Origin: Saxidomus purpurata | Taxonomy: Eukaryota; Mollusca; Bivalvia; Venerida; Veneridae | Assembly: GCA_022818135.1 (NCBI GenBank) | Contig: JAFMSR010000007.1 | Span: forward strand, 23,315,846 to 23,379,845 | DNA length: 64,000 bases | Direction of reading: 5' to 3' | In this document: one piece after another, positions 11,401 to 22,403 of the stretch | How positions within the stretch are numbered: the first letter of the stretch is position 1 | Layout: each line of letters begins with the position of its first letter | The notes under the pieces: model-generated | Told to the model about the DNA's origin: nothing | Seen by the model: the letters and a program-made list of their open reading frames with translations, nothing else | The model's database searches: none | Position numbers and translations under genes: made by a program

Positions 11401-11430
11401 GGCATGACCATATCCGCCATTTTATCTTGA

Positions 11431-14365
11431 ACATTTGATTCATTAACCTGAAATATCTAATAACATGTTACGCTGGTGGTAAAACCATAGTTTATTAGTA
11501 ATAGAAGATATGAACAAACTGTTGTTGTTGTTGTTGTCATTGGTTAACAGTAATTGAGTCCTAGAATAAAACATTTAAGTACCCATTGAATTTGCGCTTT
11601 CAATGAAATTTTGTACTCAGCCGAATTTATATGCATTCGCAGTTACTGCACTCAAACACATTAAGATACCATTAAACATTTTTAAATTGTGAGTTTAGTT
11701 TTTGATCGTGTGTGGAATACATGACATTCATACTTCTTTCAATTTTGTAAATTTTGTTATAAATATTTTACATATTGTATGGAAATGCACATGTGAAACA
11801 TGTTTCTTTTGCTCCAAATATTTTAAGGGATTAAATCAGTACGATTGATGTAATCTGTAGTTTAAATAAAACAGATCACAGTGAGGAGCTGCACAGTCAT
11901 TTGCAGCATCTGTAGCTTATAATATATCACATGACTGTTGTAGAGTCGGGAGTTTTTTATTCCTATAAGTAGGAGCATATTTGCCAGAATTTAAGTTTGT
12001 TTTTTTTCCGCAAATTTTCCACTTTGCTAAATCAAATGTCAAAATTTTGCAAAAGATTCATTTTAGGTAGATTTCTGATTGCAGATTTTTTTTTTTTTTT
12101 TGCCAATTTTGAATTTGCAATTAAGTCTTCTGCTCTCAGATTGTAATGTTTTTGTCCTGTAAAAATTACCTGATTTGCAGTATTGTATATATACAGTATG
12201 TTTCAGACCATGTTTTTATGGTAAGACTTTACTTGAGATAAAGCTGTTGAAGAAATGTTTAAATTTCTTGGTTTATTAAATGGAAAGTAGCTACATCTAT
12301 ATATTTGTGGATTGTTTTGAAGAATGATAATGTTTTAGTACTGACTTTCAGTCTTCTTGCCCCTACTGTCGTCCCTGTTTTTGAGGGGATGGGGAAATTT
12401 GAGCATAATTTGGTATTTTATTTAATTGTTCTTATAGAATTTTTAAAATTGTGAAATGCAACATATTTTATTAAGTCTTTTTGAACTTTCTTAAATTGAT
12501 TAAGCAGAAGTAATCACAAGTCGATAGTTTATAGTAAAGATAAGGCGAAAAAGAAAAAAGATGTGTGTTTTCCAGTCTCCTGACTGACCTTTAAAACTTC
12601 TTACTGACGTCGCACCTCAAACTTTTTTAATGAGATAATTACCAAAAGACCAATTTTAAAATGTTTCAGAATAAAAAAAGGCAAAAAAAAATAAATACTG
12701 CTCACCGACTGACCTTAAGGTGTGTTGGTGTCGGCGTTGTAGCTTTGGTTAAAGTTTTGCATGCAAGGTACTACCGGGCATATCACAGCAACCACAATTA
12801 CTTATTAATATCAAAATAATTCAAAATGTAGTATTTAGACTTTCAGGGCTTATTTTGTACATCAAACTTTGTACATGTATGTTGTTGACTTAATGCTGAC
12901 TTGCACTGTACTGGGAAAAAGACAGTCATATTAAAATGTCTCTGTATATAGTCATAATGGTTTGGTAGACAATCATGTATATTTTGTACATCGTTATTTC
13001 ATACACACCATCATGTACATTGTAAATAACCATTGCATGCATTCTTCTAATGTACAGGGTTCGCCCCAGGTTTGTTCATACCTTGCACCAGTTTTATGCA
13101 AAATTGTCAAACACTGCCTAAATTTTTGTTGCAAAAACAGAAAAATTGTTGACAAATTTATGTTTTAATAGCATTTGTCGACATTGCTGATTGGCAGAGG
13201 GAAAGCTGGATGTATATCTTAAAACTGAAACTGATTTCAGACTTGGCATTTTATTTGTATAACTTTTTTTCTTTTGTAAATACTTCATATAAGCATTCAT
13301 TGTAGGAGAGATTATTTTTTTATATGGTTGTATACTTTTTGCTGTACCAGTGTTTACATTAAACGTGGGGTAATGTTTAACCCGTACCCTACTGTACACA
13401 TAAGGCAAATGGTTCTGCCTTTGTGACCAGTTCAAATTAATCATTATGATCAGCCTGTGGGTCCAAGCTTTCTGGAACCAGTTGTTCGAAAATTTAACTG
13501 GCTGTTAAGTTAACCGTTGGTTAGATTATGACTCAAAATACGATGTGGAAAAAATCAAGTGTGCTATTTTGAGGTTACTTTAAAGAGATTTTAGATTTCC
13601 TCTGACCTGAATGCATACAATATATTATGATAATGTATTTAAGAATGTTTAAATACAACCCTAAATTTAAATCAGCTGCTACCGGTAGCTTAACTGCTGG
13701 TTGAATTTTCAAACAATCGGATTCAGATCTTGATCTGCACCGTTCACTGTTCAGATCGTGAAATTTCAATGGGCATCCAGTTGAACAATTCATGATAGGT
13801 CAGTGTAGAAATTTTTCAGGGTATAGGTTAACATTTGTCTGAATGGATTGTTAGAGTTTAAAGATCTATTATGAGTCATGTAGATGACGGTTTGCTTTGT
13901 AGTTTGTGGTTGTATAAAAGCATGAATATTTATTAATTGTAATACATGTATTCATACTTTGGCATATAGTAGACAATGGCATATTTTTTGCCTAAACGAG
14001 AATTAAATACAAGTTTTTGTGTTTATTTGTGTTCATAGACATTGGAATTATTAATGCTTGTATACATAGCTCTGTAGTGTATACACATATTGCTGACGGC
14101 TTCAAAGTTGTTTATCTCTAGTTTATTTTGTATAGATTTTGTCATTTGTTAATAACTGTTCCTCTATTGGAGGCTAATAAACTAGTGTAGATCATGATCT
14201 ACCATTTAGTCTTGTGTACATCATGATCGCCCGATAGAGACTAGTATGCTAGTATGTCTCTAATAAAAACTATTATCTGAATGTTAATGATAGATATATA
14301 ACTACTATGTTGGTGATATGGGTGAGGATAATTAATCTAGGAGAATAACTCTTACTTTAGTTTTT
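11431..14365. other. Gene-free AT-rich stretch
   Basis: No exon-like ORF with splice sites or recognisable protein. It contains short homopolymers and isolated TGTACATGTA-like motifs. Open frames near 12962-13444 have no family resemblance. Confidence 0.6.
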
Positions 14366-14885
14366 AGCTCACCTAGCAATAAGTGCAATGATGAGCTATT
14401 TGGACCACTTGCTGTCTGTCGTATTTCATCTGTCCACCATTTCCTTCAAACAATATTTTCTCTTAAACTGCTGGCCTAGTAATGTTGAAACTATAATGGC
14501 TGTTCCTTGCATGAAGCTCTACCAAATGTATTCAAAGAATTCCATTCCGTGCAGATTTCTTGTTGCCATGGCGACAGAAAGGAAAAACTTTAATTTCTTC
14601 TTCTCAAAAACCTGCAAGGCTCAGAGTTTAGATATTTGGCATGTAGCATTGTCTAGTGGACCTCTACCTACAAATTATGACCGCCTGGTCAAAGTTAAAC
14701 CGCCTTAGGGGTCACTTGATATTACATAGGCTTATATAGGAAAAGCTTTATAGAATCTTTAGAGCTTCAATCCCAGAGCCTATATATGAGGAATGTAGCA
14801 TTGTGTAGTGCCTCTTCCAGTGATGTGATTATTTACCTTGTATAATAGCAAACGGTAGCCAGGTGAGCGATATAGGGCCCTCTTG
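14366..14885 (+). mobile_element. 145-bp-array element, short copy
   Basis: Begins TAGCTCACCTAGCAATAAG and ends AGGTGAGCGATATAGGGCCCTCTTG, the same termini as the larger copies at 20838-21901 and 31812-34280. Between them is a degenerate core with little tandem structure. No coding function is seen; the 106-aa open frame at 14388-14708 falls inside this repeat. Confidence 0.7.
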
Positions 14886-16103
14886 TTAGTTAGAAATTTA
14901 GGCAAACCTTGACTTTTACCCTGAAAGGCTTTCCTTAGGGGGAGAATCTCTGCTAGTAAAGAATAAGGGTAATTTTGGGTCTTGGGAAGCTGTCACGCAT
15001 TTTGCCCTATGGGCATGGGCTCTCAGAAGACATATTTGTGCTTGTTGCAGAGAGGATGCTATTCTAGAAAGGTTAAATTATTTATATAATGCTTTTAGGG
15101 AAAGGAAAGGTCTGTTTTTGTTAAGGTAGTGCCTATTGGTACTATAGTCAGTCCAAAATGTAAGGGGAATTACTCTTACTATAAGTCCATGGAAAGGGCT
15201 ATAATACATAATAAAATAAGTGTTGAAAATTGAGATTAAGTGTTTACAGTAAGTTACTGTTTAACACAAGTCTATCTTATTTTCAGCAGGTAATATTGGG
15301 TCATCTTGAGTGTATACCTTAAAAAAAATAAAACTGTTCTATAAATCTCAAGAAAACATGAATAATCGTTTGCTTACATGTTTTGATAACATTGTGGATT
15401 GTCTGATCTGCATCAATTCCTTACTTGTAACATGTTTCATTCTACAAATAAGCAGGCAGTAATTTGCATGGGGGCGGGGTGGGGGGCGGGGGGAGATCTC
15501 TATCTCTAATTGAAACATGGGCTCCTTGAGACAGAACATGTTTTACTGCAGGTATTTTTTTTACCCACACATTTTGAGGGGGGGAAAGGCTTTAAACTTG
15601 TTTAAATGTGGCAGGTTTGCGATTTTAAGATTGGCAGCTACATCATTTATCAATGATGTGATCATGTGATCAAGAGGATCGTATACAAATTCCATTCACT
15701 GCACTTTTATTCGTAACATTAAAACTTTGATTGGTGCAAAAAGTAGGTCAAGACCTAGCTTATACACTGAGCTTACCCCGAAAAATAATGTCCAAACTTA
15801 AGTCAAGGATATTGTCATAGCTTATAGGAATGTTTCATGTGTAGTAACTCTATTGATCTGAGTTTAACTGGGAGTTTTGAATAAAATCATTTTTGTATAT
15901 GAATACATTATTCATGCATACTTCGGTGTGAAATTATATTGTAATGGTGGATGGAGTGTTTCATTGGTGCAAGTTATATTGTAGTTTATCAATTAGCCCA
16001 TGTTGTAATGGGAATAGAAAATTACCAGACACTGTAGTATACCAGTGTATGGGGAAATGTTGTACAGTGTACATCACACTGTATTGGCAAAACGCACTGG
16101 CTC

Positions 16104-16245
16104 AAATTTAACGATAATGCTCCAACTAACGTAACGAACCGGCTCCAATAAAAAATGGCTGTTATACTGACTTGGGTTTTGTTTACTAAATGCCATTTTT
16201 TTTGGAGCCGGTTCGTTACGTTAGTTGGAGCTTATCGTTAAATTT
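16104..16245. repeat. Long near-perfect inverted repeat (hairpin/foldback element)
   Basis: The left arm contains CTCCAACTAACGTAACGAAC then CGGCTCCAA, followed by AAAAAATGGC. The right arm contains the exact reverse complement (GTTCGTTACGTTAGTTGGAG) and ends AACGATAA/TTATCGTT AAATTT. The arms are about 50-55 bp with only one or two mismatches or bulges, and the loop is about 30 bp. Pairing may extend a few bases further (TGGCTC/GGCCA). Such a structure is either a recent foldback MITE or a transcribed hairpin. Confidence 0.9.
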
Positions 16246-16369
16246 GGCCATGCTTTTGCCGATAGGTGTACATAGTGACTTACAAGTGATACATGTAATA
16301 GAGAAACTGCCGAAAATCTGCATCATATGTGGTGAGGAAGTTTTACTGGTATCCTGCTGGTTACAAGTG

Positions 16370-16510
16370 ATTTCGTGACCAGTGCAGATCATGATCAAAC
16401 TTCATGAAAATCTATGTAGTCTGATCATGATCTACACTCGTCATTACTTGTGTAGTTCATTTTCAATGATCTACCCTTTTAACAATTCTGCTGTCCAAAT
16501 TGGTCTATTT
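16370..16510 (+). repeat. Foldback dispersed repeat (GATCATGATC family)
   Basis: GACCAGTGCAGATCATGATC, about 30 bp, then GTCTGATCATGATCTACACT, followed by a tail ending TTGGTCTATTTTAGAAA. It is the same family as 5790-5960. Confidence 0.75.
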
Positions 16511-17324
16511 TAGAAATCAAGCAAACTCAGGTTTAAAAGGTTTTTTTTTTTTTGCAAGCCTCATTTGTTCTAACTACATCAGTTATAGGGTAGACTACAG
16601 GACATTTTTATAACTACCCCGACTTGAGATCCATTTTACCCACTGTCTTTAGACTTGATAGGATGATTGGTCTTACTGAGTAGATGATCCCTATGGTTTT
16701 TGGGGTCAGTAGGTCAAAGGTCAAGGTCATAGTGAATCAAGTAACTTGAGATCCATATGACCGTTATAATTATGATGACTGGTCTTATTTTGTAGATTCC
16801 AGTATTGTTTGTTTTTGGGGTCAGTAAATCAAAGGTCAAGGCATAATAAGGAACAATTGCCTTTTTAAAAACATACATACATCACCTGGTATGTGATAAG
16901 CAAACAATTTGTTTTTGAATTAATATTTACTACATTGTACTGTGTTTCACTGTGTGGTGATGTGATCAAAGAGTAAGAAATAAAAAAGTTGTTGGGGGGA
17001 AAAAGTTCTTAGTTTTTCTTTTTTTTCCCAGGCGTAGATGAAAGAGACTGGCTTCAAACAGGATTCACACCTACAAACGTTATCAAAGTGCTGTGTGTAC
17101 TGCATGCCTATGCTAGACTTACAATGCCTGCAACCTAAATATGTTACCTTCAACTGAACGACATCTTTGTCAATGATTGGACCTATTTAGATGATAAAGT
17201 ACACAAAGTAGTAGTCCCTAAACACCATCAAACACAGCGCTGACATCAATAGCCACTGTGAGAACAAGAGCTGTCCCTCACAAGTGACATCTGGACATGG
17301 GCTGATGGGATGCATGTCCGACTT

Positions 17325-17610
17325 AGCCACCTTGGTGTATTGGTAACGTGTTAGCCACAGCTAGGATCAGAAGGTCCAGGGTTCGATGGCCATCAGTGCC
17401 AAAATAGTTGTAGTGGCCTTAGGCAAGACAGTTAATGTCACCGCCCCTCCCCCCCCCCCCACCCCCCTCCTCTCTCTCTCTCTCTCTCTCTCTCTTCCGA
17501 GGTTGATTCGATCTGGAGTTAATCTCGGGAGTGATTAATATTAGCCGATAAGTTGTAAGAACTAGTTTCGCAATCGGGAGTAAATGAATAAATACAATGT
17601 ATGTATAAAT
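17325..17610 (+). mobile_element. tRNA-derived SINE with C/CT microsatellite
   Basis: A-box region GGTAACGTGTTAGCC and B box GGTTCGATGGCC (about 17380). The body has CTTAGGCAAGAC, interrupted by C-rich and (CT)n simple repeats at 17440-17495, then CGAGGTTGATTCGATC and a 3' part ending near AAATGAATAAATAC. It shares TTAGGCAAGAC and GAGGTTGAT with the copy at 23930, so they belong to one family. Confidence 0.75.
17440..17495. repeat. C-rich then (CT)n microsatellite
   Basis: A run of C with few interruptions, followed by about 14 CT dinucleotides, inside the SINE at 17325-17610. Confidence 0.9.
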
Positions 17611-18871
17611 GTGACTGGGAAAATGTTAAAAATGTGTGAAGTCAGTTGACTATGAATGGAAAATTTCAAGACTTGTGAATCTTTTCACTACTTTTAAAGC
17701 ACAGATTTTTTTTCTCTTCAGATAACACCCATTGTCATCCTTCATAAATAAATGATGTTAAAATGTAATGTCAAAACAGTAATTTTAATGTCAGTATTAT
17801 TTGACGTTTTAGCCTGTCCAGTATGCAACATTGTTGCCGGCGGACAGTATAATTGTGGGATGTAGACATGTGTAAGAGAAACAGGAACAACTGTATAGAA
17901 ACATGTGATACACTTTAAAGAGGTATAACCTCAATCTGGTATCACAATATATAATCTCAAACTAATTTTAGTGAAATAATGGAAATGACTACCACCAAAA
18001 CTGAAAGTTTCAGCTAAAATTCCCAGTAAACATCGGTAAAGTTAGCACAATCGTACATTTTGTAGTTCAGTCAAACTTTCATAGACACTTTCATATTTTA
18101 GGGCGGATAAAACATTGCTATATAGACAATATGTGTGTTAACAAGACATTTGGTTACTCAGTATGCTCTTCTTGAAAAACTTGTTTATTAATTTTTTACA
18201 GAACATAATATAGCATAACGTAACATGACAGAACATAATATAGCATAACGTAACATGACATATACAGTAACATTTTAACGTTTTGAGAAAATCATCTGCT
18301 CGTTGTTAAAGAATGCCCCTTTAACTCGCACAAACATATAACATAGATCGAAAAATATGGGTGTTTTCAGGAAAAGGTGAAACATTCATTTGGCGTAACA
18401 CATTCAGTCAAACCTCTGTAAAAGACCACCTATGTATAAAGACCAGTATGGAGAAAAGCCTTGCACTGTATCAAGTAGGGACTTACACTAAATTTATATA
18501 TAATAGGAAATTCAAATCAAATTTAACATGTTTAATTTTCAGTGATGTAAATGAATACTCGATTATCAAAAATTCAGCAAAAATTTCAAATTTGTCTTGC
18601 CCGCAAATTCGATTGTTATTTGTACAAAAGTTATTTCTAACCTTGCATTTCAGTTTAAAAGTTCACGTTAAATTAAAAAAAATTGACATAATTATGACAG
18701 AAAGGCATTGCATTGCATTGATCTATCTTTATACTATCTCTTTGAGTAAACTCAACATGATCATGGGTCTTTAAAACTATTTTATTTCAAGAAAGAATTT
18801 AGCCAGTGAGGTTAGGAGTAGTTACATAAATGAACCTTGACTGATTGTATTATATGAGGGGTATATAAAAC

Positions 18872-18945
18872 CTTTTTTTTTATTTTTTAAAAAAAAATTA
18901 TAATATTTTTAAAATTTTTTTTTTTTAATAAATTTTTTTTAAGGC
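18872..18945. repeat. A/T homopolymer-rich low-complexity tract
   Basis: Alternating runs of T and A of 6-12 bases with almost no G or C. Confidence 0.9.
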
Positions 18946-19009
18946 AGAAGGGTTGCAATGAGTAGTTCCTGAATTAATACCGTTCAGATTTTATAGTTGT
19001 ACACAGTTT

Positions 19010-19090
19010 GTACATTGGTGCAGTGGTAAAGCATCTCCTTTGAAATTAAGAGATCCTTGGTTCAATCCCTATAGGAGCTGATTTTTTAGT
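19010..19090 (+). mobile_element. tRNA-like SINE head
   Basis: TGGTGCAGTGGTAAAGCATCTCC followed by GGTTCAATCCC gives A- and B-box spacing. The flanking bases do not form an acceptor stem, so a SINE fragment is more likely than a tRNA gene. Confidence 0.55.
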
Positions 19091-19234
19091 ACATGAAAAG
19101 TTGTATTTGTTAACTTTGTCATACTGTAAAATTTCTTGAAACTATGAAAGTTGACCTTAATGTTTGTAATTGTATATAGTATACTTTTATATTGCATTTC
19201 ATATATTATATAACATAATAAAAATTCTATAAAT

Positions 19235-20837
19235 AGAGTAAGTTCCCTTTTTCCCCCATGACGTCATTCCCAACAATAATTGAGACAACTCGTACTGACG
19301 TAAAATTAGGAAAACCAGATTTATCTCCATTTTTCTCCTGACGCCTTTTGCAAAAAATCAGGGGAAACAACTCATACTGACTTAAAATAAGGAAAACCCA
19401 AAGTTACCTCTGTTTCCCCCGACATCATTTGCAAAATCAGGGGGAGACAATCCCTACTGACTTGAAATTAGAAAAACCAGTTACCTCCCTTTTTCCCCTT
19501 GCCATTTATAACAATCAGGCGGATACAACTTGCCCTGATTTAAAATAAGGAAAATCAGTCACCTCCCCCTTTTATACTGACGCCATTTTCAAAAATTAGG
19601 GGAAACAACTAATACCAACTTAAAATTAGGAAAACTTGACTTACGTCTCTGTTTTCTCCTGATGCCATTTGTAAAAATCAGGGGACAACTCGTGTTTACT
19701 AAAAATAGGTTATCAAGCATTACTCCCCATTTTCTTCGGACACCATTTGCAAAAAGGAGACATTACACGTTTTAATAGAATAAAGAAATACAGACTTACC
19801 TCCCTTTTTCCCTGATGCCATTTGTAAAAAAATCAGGTGGGACAACACGTACTGACTATCAATAAGTTACCTTCCTGAAAATAGGAAAATCAGAATTTCC
19901 TCCCTTTTTATCCTTACGCCATTTACAACAATTAGGGGACATGACTCGTTCTGACTAAAATAAGATAATCCAGACTTACCTCCCTTTCCCCCTGACGCCA
20001 TTTGTAAAAAAAATCATGGGAGACAACTTACTGACTAATTATTGGATACCTCCCTTCTTCTCACACCATTTGTAAAAATAAGTGGACACAACTCGTTCTG
20101 ACCTATTGTAAAAAATTCAGGGGAGACAACTCTTACTGATTTCGAATGAGTAAAACCAGTTACCTCCCTTTTTTCTTCGGACGCCATTTGCCAAAATCAG
20201 GGGAGACAACTCGTACTCACTAAAGTTAGGAAATTCAGGGTTACCTCCCATTTCCCCCCTGGCGCCATTTTAGTAAAAATCAGGGGACACAACTCGTACC
20301 GACTTCGAATAAGTATAACCAGAGTTACCTCTATAGGTGAGCTATTTTGATCGCCTGGTGTCTGTCTGTCGTCTGTCCGTCCATGCTTAATCTTGTGTAC
20401 TGAAATTAGGAAATCCAGAGTAACCTTCCTTTTTTCTCCTCACACATTTGCAATATCCGTGGACACAACTCGTACTCACTAAAGATAGGAAATTCAGGGT
20501 TACCTCCCATTTCCCCCCTGACGCCATTTTAGTAAAAAATCAGGGGATACAACTGGTACCGACTTCGAATAAGTATAACCAGAGTTACCTCTATAGGTGA
20601 GCTATTGTGATCACCTGGTGTCTGTCTTTCGTCTGTCCGTCCATACTGAAATTAGGAAATCCAGAGTAACCTTCCTTTTTTCTCCTCACGCCATTTGCAA
20701 TATCCGTGGACACAACTCGTACTCACTAAAGTTAGAACATTCAGGGTTACCTCCCATTTCCCCCCTGACGCCATTTTAGTAAAAAAACAGGGGACACAAC
20801 TCGTACCGACTTCGAATAAGTATAACCAGAGTTACCT
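19235..20837. repeat. Tandem array of about 80-100 bp units, with a later about 245-250 bp higher-order unit
   Basis: Each unit has TTACCTCCC, TTTTCCCC, TGACGCCATTTG, AAAATCAGGGGA, CAACTCGTACTGAC and AAATTAGGAAAACCAG, with substantial divergence. From about 20150 the copies become longer and more similar. The larger repeated unit includes the first 55-70 bp of the mobile element at 20838 (GGTGAGCTATTNTGATCGCC and CTGTCTGTCGTCTGTCCGTCC), seen at 20332 and 20590. A piece of the array resumes at 21902-21990, on the other side of that element. Confidence 0.88.
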
Positions 20838-21901
20838 CTATAGGTTAGCTATTATGATCGTCTGGTGTCTGTCTGTCGTCTGTCCGTCCACGCTTAATCT
20901 TGTGTATGCAATTTTTCACTAGATCTTCATGAAACTTGGTCAGTATGACTGCCTCGATGAAATCTAGGTCAAGTTCGAATATGGTTTATCTAGTGTCAGA
21001 AATCATGTCACGGGGCCAAATCATACAAAAACCTTGTGTACGCAATAGAGCTTGCATTTTTCATAGAGCTTGCATTTGTTATTTCATGAAACTTATCATA
21101 AGTATGATTGTCTTGATGAAATCTAGGCCGAGTTCGAACATGGGTCATCTAGGGTAAAAAACTAGGTCACCGGTCAAATCACAGGAAAACCTTGTGTATG
21201 CTATAGAGGTTGCATTTTTCACTAGATCTTCATGAAACTTGGTCAATATGACTGCCTCGATCAAATCAAGGTCGAGTTCGAACATGGGTCATCTAAGGTC
21301 AAAAACTAAGTCACGTGGTCAAATCATAGAAAAACTTTTTGTATGCGATAGAGGTTGCATTTTTCATTGGATTTTCATGAAACTTTGTCAGTATGATTGC
21401 CTTGATAAAATCTAGGTCGGGTTCGAACATGGGTCATCTAGGGTAAAAATCTAGGTCACCAGGTCAAACCATAGAAAAACCTTGTGTATACAATAGTGGT
21501 TGCATTTTTCATTGGATTTTCATGAAACTTGATCAGTATGATTGTCTTGATGAAATCTAGGTCGAGTTCGAACATGGGTCATCTAGGGTCAAAAACTAGG
21601 TCATAGGGTGGAATTGTAGAAAAACCTTGTGTATGCAATAGAGGTTGCATTTTTCATTGGATTTTCATGAAACTTTGTCAGTATGATTGTCTTGATGAAA
21701 TTTATGTCGAGTATGAATATGGGTAATCTGAGGTCTAAAACTAGGTCACCCGGTTAAAACCTTTTGTATGCCATACAGGTGACATGTACAACTCAATCAT
21801 CACGTCACTTTGTGTTTATGATAACTAGTTTAGAGTTGAAGTTTGGTCACATATTGTCATAAAGCGCAGGTGAGCGATATGGGTCCATCTTGGCCCTCTT
21901 G
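20838..21901 (+). mobile_element. 145-bp-array element, inserted in the tandem array
   Basis: Starts TAGGTTAGCTATTATGATCG with a GTCTGTCTGTCGTCTGTCCG tract and ends GGTGAGCGATATGGGTCCATCTTGGCCCTCTTG. The interior is about five to six tandem units of 144-146 bp, each with CTTCATGAAACTTGGTCAG, TCTAGGTCGAGTTCGAA, CATGGGTCATCTAGGGTC and AAAACCTTGTGTATGCAATA. No protein is encoded. The flanking array sequence continues directly (..TTACCTC before, TTTTCCCGGAC after) with no obvious target duplication. Confidence 0.85.
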
Positions 21902-22403
21902 TTTTCCCGGACACCATTTGCAAAACTCAGGGGAAACAACGCTCACTGACTAAAATTAGGAAGTCCAGAGTTTCCTTCCTTCCCCTTCCCCTGAAACACT
22001 CATTTTTTTAGTCAATTCACCAAGAACCTCACTTTTAAGGGCACAACCACTGATCGACCTACATATACACATATATATATATGTGTAAGGTCTTTGGCAC
22101 AATTAAGCAAGAAAATTAAGCACAAAAATTATGAGCAGAATAAGGGATTTGCCAAAACACCACTGAACATCTTCAAATGTTACAATTTAGAATTAAGGGC
22201 ATATCACTGTTCAATACAAACCATACCCAGGACACTGTAAACAAAACAGATGACAACGATACTTGAGAGATATTCGGTGTATACTAGAGAGATGACAACC
22301 ATACTGGGGGATATTCGGCTTTGAGATTGAGAACAACAACAACACATATTTGACAGAAAATTCAACTTGTATTTTTTGTTGATTAGAGAACTGTCATTTC
22401 ATT

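Larger units (their letters stand above)
6430..11430 (+). mobile_element. Degenerate Ngaro/DIRS-order retrotransposon (boundaries approximate)
   Basis: On one strand, in order: a basic Gag-like ORF, zinc-knuckle Gag C-terminus, reverse transcriptase with YLDDF motif, RNase H, tyrosine recombinase with the R..HxxR..Y set, and an SGNH hydrolase. No DDE integrase or aspartic protease is visible. That order and the tyrosine recombinase mark the DIRS order; the hydrolase ORF is typical of Ngaro-type members. About 26 bp around CATAGTGCTAGTCTGTGG occur directly repeated at 10934 and 11336, which fits split direct terminal repeats. TATA-like GGTATATAAG at 6562 and GGTATAAAAG at 11260 may mark promoters in the two terminal regions. 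I could not match a left terminal repeat to the right end, so the limits are estimates. Every ORF is broken, so the copy is inactive. Confidence 0.88.

Noticed and set aside
18361..18774. 137-aa plus-strand open frame
   Set aside because: Composition follows the local AT bias; no motif, no splice context and no similarity I recognise.
19010..19090. Possible tRNA gene
   Set aside because: A- and B-box-like blocks exist, but there is no acceptor-stem pairing or plausible anticodon arm; a SINE head explains it better. The same applies to 17325, 23930, 28860, 29205, 47050 and 60378.
20838..21901. Firm Helitron assignment for the 145-bp-array family
   Set aside because: The end hairpin and lack of duplication fit, but the terminal CTTG is not the usual CTRR and no Rep/helicase is present in the window; kept only as a hypothesis.
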